Shown: positions 24,080-36,000 of the stretch, one piece after another
Numbering within the stretch: position 1 is the stretch's first letter
Layout: each line of letters opens with the position of its first letter
Assembly: GCA_020205615.1 (NCBI GenBank)
Contig: CM035168.1
Location: 126,552,795 to 126,616,794, forward strand
Direction: 5' to 3'
Origin: Panax quinquefolius
Taxonomy: Eukaryota; Streptophyta; Magnoliopsida; Apiales; Araliaceae
DNA: 64,000 nucleotides
The notes under the pieces: model-generated
Told to the model about the DNA's origin: nothing
What the model saw: only the letters and a program-made list of their open reading frames with translations
Databases searched by the model: none
Program-made: the position numbers and the translations under genes

Positions 24080-25045
24080 TCGACTGTCGAGAGGCAATCA
24101 TGAAGCGACTGAAGTCTGAACTCTGAAGCAAGATGAAGATTCTCAGATCTGAAATGTGAAATTAAGGGTTAGGGCAAAATGAACTTAGCTTAGGAGCTTT
24201 CTCAGTCCGAAGCAAGATGGACTTTAGGATCTGGACTCTGGAGTTAGGCTTAGGAGTTAGATAATAATAATATTATAAAATTTATATTTTTAAGAATTAA
24301 GGTTCGGTTATTCGGATACCCGAATAACCAGTTTTTTAAAAACGAAACCGTAACCGAATACTGAAATATAATTCGGATATAACTGAAATTGTCAAAAAAA
24401 CTAAAAAATCGAAATAATTCGGTTAAAAAATTTCGATTCGATTCGATGGTTCGATTTTATCCGTTTTTTGCTCACTCCTACCTTCTCCAACCTAAAAGGG
24501 TCTAACTAATACTTTTTCTTCCAAGGCCAAGGGTATGTGTTATTGTTAACACCAGGATTATATATACTCGTAAAGAAGATATTTTCACCGTCATTATATT
24601 TTTATACGATATTTTTTATATAAAAATATTAATTTCCAACAAAATATTTAACATGATAAATTTATTTGACTTTTCATTGATAGTATTTGCGAGATGTGAC
24701 GGTGTTATTAAATAATTAGCCGTAACTAACGTGGCTAATGGATTAGCCCAACAGCACCAAACCAAGATAACACACGCACAGGAATCAATCCGAGTCAGCA
24801 GCTATCCGCCAACCTTTTAATTAAACAATTAAACTCGTTACTTACTTTACCTTCTTTTTTCTTGTGAAATACTTGGTCAGTCCTTGTCTTCTTCTTCTTC
24901 TTCTTCTTCTTCTTCTCCAAGATTATCATCATCTGTACCCGCCACCCTCTTTCTTTCTTTCTTTCTTTTAAATCCATCCCATAATCAATCCAAAATCACA
25001 GATCCACTTTTATTACTTCTTCTTCTTCAATAGTAAAAAGTATTA

Positions 25046-25458
25046 ATGGCGTATGTAGACCAGGCCTTCTCAATAACAGACGACGATTTAATGATGGATG
25101 ATTTTTCTTACACAGTTCATAATCGCCCTCCCATCAAAGAGATCGCCCTCGCCGTCTCTCTCCTCGTCTTTGGAACCATTGTTATCGTCTCCGGAATCTT
25201 TATGTCCCTCTATAAGGTCGGCGGTGACCGAGCTCATGGTCGGTACTTCTCTCTTAATTTGCCCCTTCCCAACTCCTTTATTTGCAACTTTGCCATTTAC
25301 TTTCCACTTCTTTGTTTTGTTTTTTATAATTACCAGGGGTGTTCTTTGCTATTCTGGGTTCGGTTCTTTTCATTCCGGGGTTCTACTATACGCGGATTGC
25401 CTATTACGCCTACAAGGGTTACAAAGGCTTCTCCTTCTCCAACATCCCCCCTGTTTAA
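25046..25458 (+). CDS. TMEM230-like small membrane protein
   Basis: Two exons (25046-25238, 25337-25458) encode 104 residues. The start [10 protein letters not shown], the [18 protein letters not shown] segment entering the first membrane helix, KVGGDRAHG before the intron, and a second helix followed by [18 protein letters not shown] at the C-terminus match the plant proteins related to animal TMEM230 (UPF0414). Two membrane spans are predicted with both ends probably cytosolic. Animal TMEM230 acts in vesicle trafficking; a role in plants is inference. The 5' flank has TTC and CTTT pyrimidine repeats (24885-24968), as often seen in plant 5' UTRs. The donor is GTCGGT (slightly atypical) and the acceptor ATTACCAG. 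No sign of decay. Confidence 0.9.
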
Positions 25459-26043
25459 CTGTAATTTGTATTCCTCCCACTCCCAGATACTACAAAACAT
25501 TACCCAGTGAGAACTTTCTTGTATATATCTATACGACTTTGTTTAGTAACCCAGTGTTATTATCTTGATCTTGCTTCAGTTTCTAGTTGCTGTATTCTTC
25601 TAGGATTTGTTGTTTAATTTTAAATTCCTTGGTTTTTACTACTTCATGGAGCTGCTGCTGCTATTTGCTATTAATCTGTAGTGATTCATTCAAATATTGT
25701 GCATGCCTTTTAATTTTAATACATGTATGTTGAATGATCCAATCCTTCGTCCCGATCTCTAGTCCTTTAATTTATTTTTGTTCTTTCCCCCTTTAGCTGT
25801 ACTTAGAATTAGGAACAATTGGGATGCTGTCATTGTTGTTGAAGATTACCTTATTGAGTTTACAACAAAGTTCTTGTATCAGTACTAAAACCTATACTCT
25901 TTAATGTACTTACATCCATCTTAATCAAAGCTGGTAATTGATTAATAAAATTGTTCAATATGGAAACTACAATGACTTGATTGTAAATTTCCTTTTTTTT
26001 TTTTTTTTGTGTGTGTGTTGTTACTATTAGCATTACACCTTTA

Positions 26044-26078
26044 GGGAGGGAGGGAGGGAGGAGGAGGGAGGAGGAGGA
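26044..26078 (+). repeat. G-rich (GGGA)n/(GGA)n tract
   Basis: Four GGGA units in a row followed by GGA/GGGA units. It satisfies the G3-N1 pattern for an intramolecular G-quadruplex. It lies about 590 bp after the TMEM230-like stop codon. Confidence 0.85.
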
Positions 26079-26867
26079 AAAGAAGGTGGTGTAGACCCGG
26101 ATGTTTGCCTGTCAACTACAATGTGCAGGATACAAGTCATTGATAATAGGGTCTAGGCTACTGCCAGAGTTTAAAATTTACGGTTCATGCCTTTGTAAAA
26201 CAATTGGTTCTGTTAGAGATAGGTTAAATGAGAGTATGCAAAAAGAATAGGTAACCAAAATGTTTATCCCTTGTAAGGTATCATTTTCAAGTGCTTAAGC
26301 AGCAAGGCATCACTCTGTAGTTACGAAATTCCTTTTTAACTTCCTGACTTTAGTTGACTGTTGAAGCAGATAGGGAAATTACAATAAATAAGACATTCCA
26401 CTCCTACAATTATATCAGTTAAACCCTATCTAACAACTTTATCTACTTAATGAGTTCCCAAATGCAATCTATCTGAACTATCTTAGACATCAATTTTCTT
26501 GTTAGTAATTCCAACATCAATAAGTTTCCCATCTACTAAGTTGTTGAATATTGTTGCATTGACATGGATACTCCTTTCGATTCTTGGAAGAGATATTTTC
26601 ACTTGAGCTTTATGGAAGAGATAATCCTTGTCCTTGCATGATTGGAATATTTGGGTAGAGGTTGCCGGGGCCCTAAGATATCTTTGATTGTGCTAAGCTT
26701 TATAGGTTGGTTTAAGATATAGATGGTGACATGAGCTATGGTGCTGGCATCTGTTTGAATTACTCTGAAGAGTGATTTGTTTTGCTTTTTTTACTGAATG
26801 ATTGAATGTTTTTCTTAAGGACCAGAACTTGCAACATGGATTCTTTGGGCATTGTTGTCCTATGAAC

Positions 26868-26966
26868 ATATTATACCGGCATCTCCTTCGGTTCTTTGGT
26901 CATCCGGAGGTGTATATTCCCATTCTATCCAGGCATTATAAGTCATTTTTCGGGAAAACCAGTCTT
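26868..26966 (+). pseudogene. cox1: Nuclear fragment of mitochondrial cox1 (NUMT)
   Basis: The stretch reads YRHLLRFFGHPEVYIPIL, the strongly conserved cytochrome c oxidase subunit I segment containing copper B histidine ligands of helix VI (normal FFGHPEVYI), then FFGKTS. The middle has lost bases compared with the organelle gene. The fragment is about 100 bp, surrounded by nuclear AT-rich DNA, with no other mitochondrial gene nearby. Confidence 0.8.
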
Positions 26967-27376
26967 ATGAATGAAATATATGAGTGAATCTAGCGGTGTT
27001 GGATATTTTTAAGATCTAATGGAAAACACCTAAAAGGTCATAGAATTCAAATTTTAAAGCACCTGCGTAGACTTTCCGCCCTTTAGGATGGTGTTGGTTT
27101 GTGTGGGTAGGAATTGGCTGCACATAGTCGAGTACTGCAAAATGGAAAAGATATGCTCCTTAACCTTTGTTAAATCAACACCTTCTCTCTTGTTTTCATT
27201 TATATTTCTTTTCCATTATTGTCAATATTTTGAGGCTAATATATAGAATTCTGTAAAAAGTAGTATATGCAGTGCTATATTTCATTTGATACATGGTGTC
27301 TGACGCGGGTATTTGCTTAATGCTTTTGGTTATAGTTAGCTAAGGAATTGTTGTCGCATTATTTCATGCTCAATAG

Positions 27377-27629
27377 TACTCCCTCCGTCCATGATAAAAG
27401 TCCTTATTACTATTTTGGGTAGTCTCATGTTAAATGTCCATTTTCCTTTAATAACCAAATTTTTACGCATATTTTCCTATTATACCCGTAGCATTAAATA
27501 TCTCATACTTTTCTTATTCTAATTCTCTCTCCATATTTAATGACATTATTATAGGCAATTTTGTCATTTTATTCATATTCTTAATATGCGTGAAAAGTCC
27601 ACTAAGACTTATCCGGGACGGAGGGAGTA
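27377..27629. mobile_element. Stowaway-type MITE (Tc1/Mariner)
   Basis: Terminal inverted repeats CTCCCTCCGTCC / GGACGGAGGGAG with the TA dinucleotide at both ends give the Stowaway consensus TACTCCCTCCGTCC. About 250 bp, with no coding capacity. Confidence 0.92.
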
Positions 27630-28167
27630 CTATACTACTATCTGGGTACGTATTATGTCCTGCACACTTTTGCATCTTCATGCACTCCTTCCTTAAAGAT
27701 GGCCTTACCATTCAAGTGTGATACTAGTAGCATCCATTTTAATAATGTCTTTGTGTGCATCCCCAGTGCAGCGAGTATAGAGTACATGTTGGGTAATTTA
27801 TCATCGACCATGCTTTAGTGAGCAATTGGCTACCATTTAATTATTTCAAAATTTGCGGCACAGGGTGTCCAGTATTATTCCAAAATATTTACGATTTGTC
27901 CTTGGAGATATTTACATGCACCTTTGGCATTTAGGATCAGCACAACAGTATTATTCCAAACTTCTTCTCCTTTTACTGAGAGACCAAGTGAAGATACGGG
28001 CTGGAGTTTGTTACCAATTTTGGATTGCACTATGTTCACATATCAATTTATTAGAGTAACATAACATGGTTAGGTTTTTACATAACTTGCTTTTTATACT
28101 AATTGATCACCACCACTTCTCTAGATATCTATCTCCCTGGTGTGGTGTCCTCACTCTCTCACAATAT

Positions 28168-28174
28168 TCCATTC

Positions 28175-28209
<35 letters not shown>

Positions 28210-28342
28210 ACAAATAAAAACGTATAATATAAAGGATTCTTACCAGTACTCAGTGCATGCGCTTAAAAACGTACGTTGCTCAGATTATATCCTTATCGTA
28301 AATAAATAAATAAACGGATTAGGATTTAGGAAGGTGGCAACT

Positions 28343-28426
<84 letters not shown>

Positions 28427-28430
28427 GTAT
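28168..28430. repeat. Compound (AT)n/(AC)n microsatellites
   Basis: (AT)n-(AC)n at about 28174-28209 and a longer (AC)n-(AT)n at about 28345-28425. Confidence 0.95.
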
Positions 28431-28741
28431 ATATGTATTACATAGTCGGGGTTATGTGACGGATTTTTTTTCTATATTATTTATGGCTATAGTGGATTAT
28501 GTATCTACTGTTACAGATATACATTTTTCTCATATATATATATTGTTTTGGATCAAAAATGGTATATAACATCTATACCTTTCATTAGAAATATAAGTGA
28601 CATATTACTAGCAGCATACGGCGAATATCATTTTATAATCTGAGCCGTTTATATTTCTAATAGAAGTTATATTCCTAATAGAAGGTATAAATGTTATATG
28701 TCATTTTTTAATTTATAACAAATAGATGCTATGAATCATTA

Positions 28742-28858
28742 CCCATATATATATATATATATATATATGTGGTATTTCACCAAACAAGGAGTACTGTATA
28801 TATATATATATATATATATATGTGGCATTTCACCAAACAAGGAGTACTGTACGTGTAC
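28742..28858. repeat. Direct duplication flanked by (AT)n
   Basis: An (AT)n run followed by TGTGGYATTTCACCAAACAA and GGAGTACTGTA occurs twice in tandem with about 54 bp spacing and one base difference. Confidence 0.85.
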
Positions 28859-29392
28859 GTACCAATACCATGCCAATTAAGCCCCAACAAGCTGCAAAAC
28901 AAATTAAACATACTTTTGATGAAGGTAAATGTCCGAAAATTGTAAGAGATGATACGAATTTTAATAAGAAAAACATTTCAACTAATTTTGAGTAAAGAAG
29001 GAATTTAGCTGATAAAATTACTTTTGCAGTAGTCATCATGTATTGTATCCCCCGGCCTTGAGTATATTCTAAAATTTCAAATAGGAATGTGACTGACTAC
29101 AAAACAAATTAAGTTCAGCAACCACCGAAATACATAGTGTTAGCAACAATAACAAAAGAAGAACTGATCATGAGATAAATTAAAAGACCGGGAAGTGAGT
29201 CAATGATGCTGCTGCTGCTGCTGCTTATAATTTTGAAATCAAAATATATAAACTACGAATTACATATAAACAATTAATTATTATTGTCTGGACATGCATG
29301 TCCCCTCCTCCTTGCATTTCTCTCACGTGCATGAACGTGTGCTGTGGCGACAACTGAGGTGGAAGGTCTATCCGCCTACCTATTTCATTCAT

Positions 29393-29394
29393 TC

Positions 29395-29448
<54 letters not shown>

Positions 29449-29452
29449 CACA

Positions 29453-29520
<68 letters not shown>

Positions 29521-29525
29521 CACAC
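29393..29525. repeat. Four-part compound microsatellite upstream of PIN2
   Basis: (ATT)n of about 18 units, then (CT)n, (CA)n of about 18 units and (TA)n, without spacers, about 500-630 bp before the PIN2 start codon. A (CTG)n run lies nearby at about 29208-29224. Confidence 0.95.
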
Positions 29526-30020
29526 TTATTAAAATTTCATAAATCTATCAGTTACCAGATCTACTAAATCTAATTAAACAAGAATCTCTACCCCTCGGAT
29601 AAAACCCATTTTTTCTTGGAAAAGAAAATGAAAGGATTCTTCAAATTTTGTTTTGTCAACCTTACATTTCACATCTCTCTCTCTCTCCTATATATTATAT
29701 ATATATTAATTATAGTATAAATTACTTATGGTCATTTGGCAACTGTATATATAATATTATAAACCCTCGTTCACAAAAAGACATACGAAGACACAATTAA
29801 CCTTTACCCACTGGCCACTGATTTCCTTATCAAGGACAAAAGTTGTTGCTCCTCCTCAAGTTACGTTCCTCTGCTCATTACTTAATTCTCTATTAAACCC
29901 TTTTTCTACCAGTTCACTTCTTTATATCTCTTTACTCCATTTTTTTTTCTCTTTCTTCGAACTCTCCTTAATTATACGTTTCATCTAGCTAGCTTGACCA
30001 AATTTGTCTCCCCATTAGCC

Positions 30021-33000
30021 ATGATCACCGGAAAAGATATTTACGATGTTCTTGTGGCGATTGTACCTCTTTATGTAGCCATGTTTATGGCCTATGGCTC
30101 GGTCCGGTGGTGGAAAATCTTCACTCCCGACCAGTGCTCTGGCATTAACCGCTTTGTGGCAGTATTTGCTGTCCCATTACTCTCTTTCCATTTTATTTCC
30201 TCTAATGACCCTTATGCCATGAACTATCACTTCATTGCTGCTGATTGTCTACAAAAAATAGTCATTCTTGTGGCTCTTTTTGTATGGCACGCCTTTGGCA
30301 AAAACGGCAGCTTAGAGTGGATGATCACTCTCTTTTCTCTTTCCACCCTCCCAAATACTCTAGTCATGGGAATTTCCCTACTAAAAGCCATGTATGGAGA
30401 TTTCTCCGGAAGCCTAATGGTCCAAATAGTGGTTTTACAAAGTGTTATTTGGTATACTCTAATGCTCTTCATGTTTGAATATAGAGGAGCAAAACTCCTA
30501 ATATCCGAACAGTTCCCCGAGACTGCCGGTTCCATCACATCTTTCCGTGTCGAATCGGACGTTGTTTCGTTAAACGGACGCGAGCCTTTGGAGACGGATG
30601 CCGAGATCGGAGATGATGGGAAGCTGCATGTTGTGGTGAGAAGGTCTAATTACTCGTCCAGATCGGTAACTTCTTACAACAAGTCTCATGCAATGAATAA
30701 TGAAATGACACCAAGAGCATCTAATTTAACCGGTGTAGAGATCTACTCATTCCAATCTTCGCGAGAGCCGACACCTAGAGCCTCTAGTTTTAACCAAAAT
30801 GAATTTTACGCCATGTTTGGCAGTAAGGCTGCGAGCCCTAAACATGGCTACACAAATAGTTATGGAGGAGGTGGAGTTGGAGTTGGAGGGGATGTTTTTT
30901 CGTTGCAATCCTCCAAAGGGCCGACGCCAAGGATATCAAATTTTGAAGAGGAGATGTTGAAGATGGCGAATAAGAAGAGCTGGGGAGCAAGGAGTATGAG
31001 TGGGGAATTGTTTAACAATGGGAGCTCAGGTTCATCGTATCCTCCTCCGAATCCCATGTTTTCGGGGTCTACGAGTGTGCAAGTGCAACCTAAGAGGAAG
31101 GAAAGTGGGGGGAGTGGTAATTTGCCTAATAAGGGCCTGCACATGTTTGTTTGGAGCTCAAGTGCGTCTCCTGCGTCTGAAGGGAATCTAAGACATGCCG
31201 TTAATAGAGCTGCTGCTACTGAATTTGGAGTTGTTGATTCTTCTAAGGCTGTTCTTCAACAAGAAATTGCTGCATCAAGAGGTATAATTTTGAATTATTA
31301 CAAATTACAATCTGGTTGTTTAAATTTTACTAATTAACTAATCGATTATATATATATGCAGCCATGCATGATTCAATAGAAAATGCAACTCCTGCCAGAA
31401 AAGTGAATGGAGATCATAAGGAGATTGAAATGGAGGATGGTTCGATGTTGAATAAATTATACAGGAACGTGTTCTTGCATAGAATAAAATAAAATCAATA
31501 ATCATAATAATAATTACTTATATGAATGAGAGAAGAAGACTCTTGTGTGATCACGCTCGCAGCGCTTTTAAGGGTGAAAGTCTTCAATTACCTCTCTCAA
31601 TCTTAAGATGGATTGGTGTGTATAAAATTTCGAGATTTACAATGGGGATAAACCCTAACTGCTTTATTTTTATAATATAAATAAGGGTCAAAATCATCCA
31701 TCAAGATTATGAACCCTGCAGGGGCCCATTATGCCAAATTATTAGGAATATTATTTATAGGCCACATAATTAATTACCAAACCCATAAATAAAGTGATTA
31801 AATTAATACAATATGTAAGCTCAATAATTACATAAATAGTAAAAGGCCACATAAGGAATAAAATATTCCAACATTCTCCCACTTACCGAAATACTATTTA
31901 TATACAAAACACAACGCTTACAATCATTAATTTGGCCAAGTATTAATTTAATATCTACATCTTGTTCAAATAAAAGTGCCAATGCGAATTAATACAATCT
32001 TTGTGTCACTATTAACACAAGATCCCCATTAGTTACACAATTAGTACTTTTATTAAAACAAAGATTAACATTAAGCATAACAAGTATGAATAGAGTTTAC
32101 ATAAGTGGTAATAGATTAAACTCATTCATATGGTCCAAAACATAACCGTACCGTTTGCTCACAAGTTCTCAAGTGTGCACAATAAAGAGAATAGCAAACC
32201 ATAAACATAATGTGAAGTTCAAAACAACGAGCTCAAAATTGTTGTTTTACATCAAAATAACTTACTAATTAAGACTACCGTTAAACCCATGCCAAGAACA
32301 TGCTCTAAAAAGAGCTTGGGTGGTAAGCCTTTTCGTAAGTGGATCCGCTTAACATATCATGCGTATAAATATATTTAATGACAACGTTTTGATCTTCAAC
32401 TCTTTTTCGACAAATAAGTACTTAGTGTGAGGTATAGTCCAACACCACTCGAAATGGTCTTTGTTGGACAAACTAACATTAGAATTATTATCACAAAATA
32501 CTTTTAATGGCCTTGAAATGGAATCTACAACCTTAAGTCCGAAAAAGATTCTTAATAATATGGCATGACAAGTAGCATGATAACAAGCCACATATTCTCG
32601 CCATCATCGTGGAAGTGGTAGTTAACTCCTCGCCATGAGTTATCCACGAAATAGGGCCTCTTGAAAGCATAAAGATGTACACACGATGTAGATTTCTTTT
32701 TCGTCTTTACACTTAACAAAATCGTAATCGAATAACCAACAACTTCAAGGTTACTGCTTTTTCTAAATGTAAGCATAATATCCTTAGTACTCGTAAGTAG
32801 CGTCATAAGACTCCCAACCACAGAAGTATAGGGAATAAGATTCATTTGTTCACGTTCAAGGTTGTTCTTAGGACATTGATATGAGCCAAATTTGTCACCC
32901 TTAACAACAGGGGCAACAGTATGGGATCATTTTGCATGTTATATTTGTTAAGAACTTTGTCAATATAAGATCTTTGGGACAATCCTAATATCCTGCAAGA

Positions 33001-36000
33001 CCTATCTCGATGAATTTCAACACCTATAACATAAGAGGCTTCACCGAGATCTTTCATATTAAAATTTCCAGAAAGGAAACGTTTGGTCTCATGCAACATG
33101 TCTAAGTTATTACTTACAAGTAATATATCATCAACATACAAAACAAGAATAACAAATTTACTCCCACTGACCTTCAAGTATATACATTGATCCACTATAA
33201 TTTTTTATTAAAATCAAAATTACTCATTACCTCATCAAACTTAAGATACCATTGTCAAGAAGCCTGTTTTAACCCATATATGGACTTCTTAAGTCTACAT
33301 ATCATATGTTCCTTGCCTTTAACCAAAAACCTTCTGGTTGTGCCATATAGACATTCTCATGCAAGTTTACCATTAAGAAATGCAGTTTTAACATCCATCT
33401 GATGTAACTCTAAATCATAATGAGCTACTAAAGTCATGACTATTCTAAATGAATCTTTCCTAGATACTGGAGAGAAAGTTTCATTATAATTCACACCTTC
33501 TTTTTGAGTGAAACCCTTAGCAACCAATCGAGCTTTATGAAAGTAGTATGCACACAAGCCAATCATGTTTGATGATAAAGCATATACTTTGTAACAATCT
33601 TATTTATTTATTAATAAAAAGTATTAATTTATTAAAGGCTTTTAATTATCTACATGATGCTGTTTTATAATATGTGATAAACCCATAGTTTTAAGCAATG
33701 CTTTTAGAATAATGATGATGATCATTCTAATGAGATCTAAATTCTTAGAAAGCTTAAAACTAAAATAGTTCCCAATCATTGGATTACTAAATTGGGGATT
33801 AGTGAATCCGGATAGATTGGTACATCGCCGCTTGCTTCATTGGATGAGGATGATTGATCTCGTGATCATTTGTGTGGAGACACTAAAGCAAGTATGTAGG
33901 TGCTTATTAGAGAATAAGTTCATCGAGCATTGGCTGCTAAGGAATACCTAATGGAGTTTTATTTGCTCATCAATAGGAATTCTGTAGTGATAGTAGTACA
34001 AGTGATCCTTGGACTTGAGATCATCATAGTATCTTGTGTATGATGAGTTATACTTTGACTTATTCCTTAAGACCCTTAGGGTATATCAAAGGGTATGCTT
34101 GGGTATAATAAGTTGTACATGGAGATAATGTATGATCAATAAAGAATCTACCACTTCTAATAAAAAGAGAAATGTCCTATGTGATTCGATAAATGACAAC
34201 CCAAAGAGTCTCTTGGTAAGGAGAATGAAATTAGAAAGGAGTTTTAATTTGCATTATTTGGAGTTGTGCATTTAAGGATCGAAATACATATAATTAAATA
34301 AAATAAGACTTGTGAAAGAATTCCATGTCTTATATTTAATTGGGACATTGTATGGTGGAAGGATTGAATTGTACAGTAACTATTTACTCAAAGGTTCTTT
34401 AATGATTAATGTTGAAATCTATATTATCCGGAAAGTCGTTGATCGCTAGTGGGGAGGCTTATCCTATTGTAGAATAAATATTATTTATTTAAATAAATTA
34501 ATTGTTTAATTTATTTATTTAAATAAGATTAGAATTGTTCTAATTGATTTATTCACAAATAGGTTTAATATGGAGAACCCAAAGGTCACACCATAAAAGG
34601 AAGAATAATTATTTAAGAAGTTAATGGCATAATCGTAATAATATATGTTATGTATATTTAATTTAATCTATGGTGATAGAATAAATTAAATAGCTTAATA
34701 TTTATTATTTAATATTTTAAAATATTAAATATAAATTAATAAGAGGAGTCTTATTAATATTATTACAATTATTATTATTTTAATTTCTAAAAGAGTTTAG
34801 GAATTAATTTAATATAAGTATTCTCAAATATTCCTAATTGGATTAGGAAGGAAAATTAGTTAAAGGAGTTTAATTAATTATCCCTAATAAGATTAGGAGA
34901 TTAATTAATTAAAAGAATTTAATTAATTAAATAAAACTCAATTTCTTAATTGTTAAGATGGGTTGCCCACATCTATAAATAAGAGGAGTCTTATTATGGG
35001 TGGTATGGGTTGTTGACTTTAATAAAAGTACGTAATAATTCCAAGTTGTTGGGAGTATGCCTTTTCTATAGAGATAGAAAACTAGGGTTAGCCATAACAC
35101 CCATCTTCTTGAATTTTATTCTTCTTGGTGGATCACCTCAGAGGCCAAACATTTGGGTGGCTAACATTGATCAAAGGAAGGAACCAAATCCGTGGATTTA
35201 AGATTGAACGCGAAAGGATTTGGAGGTGAACTTGTGTACGAGGAAGCTCGATCTTCAAGGGTATGATTTATTCTTTATCTTTTCGTTTAATTAATAATTA
35301 TGCATAAAGGATGATCCGGGTATATGGTTTGTAAATTTTTTAAACTCTGATTTTACACGCTTCCGCATTATTTTGCAATTTGATTGCGCACATGAATATT
35401 ACAAACCTAACACTTTATACCTTTCAACGTTTCCTTTAGGATCTAATTTGGTCTTATAGACCCACTTGCAACCAACAGGTTTAAAACCTTTTGGTAATTC
35501 CTCACGATCCCAAACGTTATTAAGCTCCATTAATTACAACTCATCATTCATGGCTTCAAGCCATTGAGTTGATTGAGCACTCGTAATGGCCTCTTTATAG
35601 GAGATAGGATCATTAATCTTACTTGAATCATAGTCAATCTCATTAAGATAGGTTATAAAATCATCAAAATTAATAGACTTTCTAGGTCTTTCGGACCTAC
35701 GTAAAGGCTGCACAATTTTAGAAATATGATTTTTAATAATGTGGGGTTCAACATTAAGTGGTGGCTCAGCTATCTCAGGGGCATCATTCGCCTCAATAGG
35801 AGGTTGTTCTGCCTCACCCTCTTGAATTATAGGATTATAAACATAAAACCCGTTTTCTTCAAGATCAATTTTTTTAAACTCATCATTCCCACTTAAATCA
35901 CCATTATCTAAAACTCTGCATGCCTAGTCTCAACAATTCTAGTGGTATGCGAGGGACAGTAAAATCGAAAACCCTTAGATCTCTCAGGATATCCAATAAA

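Larger units (their letters stand above)
12488..24480. mobile_element. hAT-like non-autonomous DNA transposon, split by a nested retrotransposon
   Basis: The ends are an imperfect inverted repeat: TAAGAGTGATCA at 12488 and, on the opposite strand at 24480, TAGGAGTGAGCA. They are flanked by a perfect 8-bp duplication CCTTCTCC at 12480-12487 and 24481-24488, the hallmark of hAT insertion. Both subterminal regions are dense in TTCGGTTAT/ACCGAA words. With the nested gypsy element removed, the host transposon is about 1.9 kb. It has short internal direct repeats (CCTAACATATGTT near 13040-13120; TTACAGTCAAA in both orientations at 13205-13445). No transposase is seen. Confidence 0.8.
25459..29990. 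other. Intergenic region between the TMEM230-like gene and PIN2
   Basis: The first few hundred bases are probably 3' UTR. The rest holds a G-rich tract, a cox1-derived fragment, a Stowaway MITE and many microsatellites, listed separately. No additional gene was found. The last 500-600 bp should be the PIN2 promoter. Confidence 0.5.

Noticed and set aside
24160..24180. TTAGGG word as a possible interstitial telomere repeat
   Set aside because: A single copy only; plant telomeres are TTTAGGG arrays.
25098..25568. 156-codon frame overlapping the TMEM230-like gene
   Set aside because: Different frame crossing the intron. The spliced 104-residue product has the family motifs.
29225..29542. Open frames on both strands over the compound microsatellite
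   Set aside because: They translate only simple repeats (Asn, Ile, Thr-His runs).
29994..30020. Upstream extension of the PIN2 frame from 29994
   Set aside because: The codon at 29994 is TTG. The family start [10 protein letters not shown] is at the ATG at 30021.
30227..31144. Minus-strand and second-frame open frames over PIN2 exon 1
   Set aside because: Shadows of the PIN2 coding sequence.
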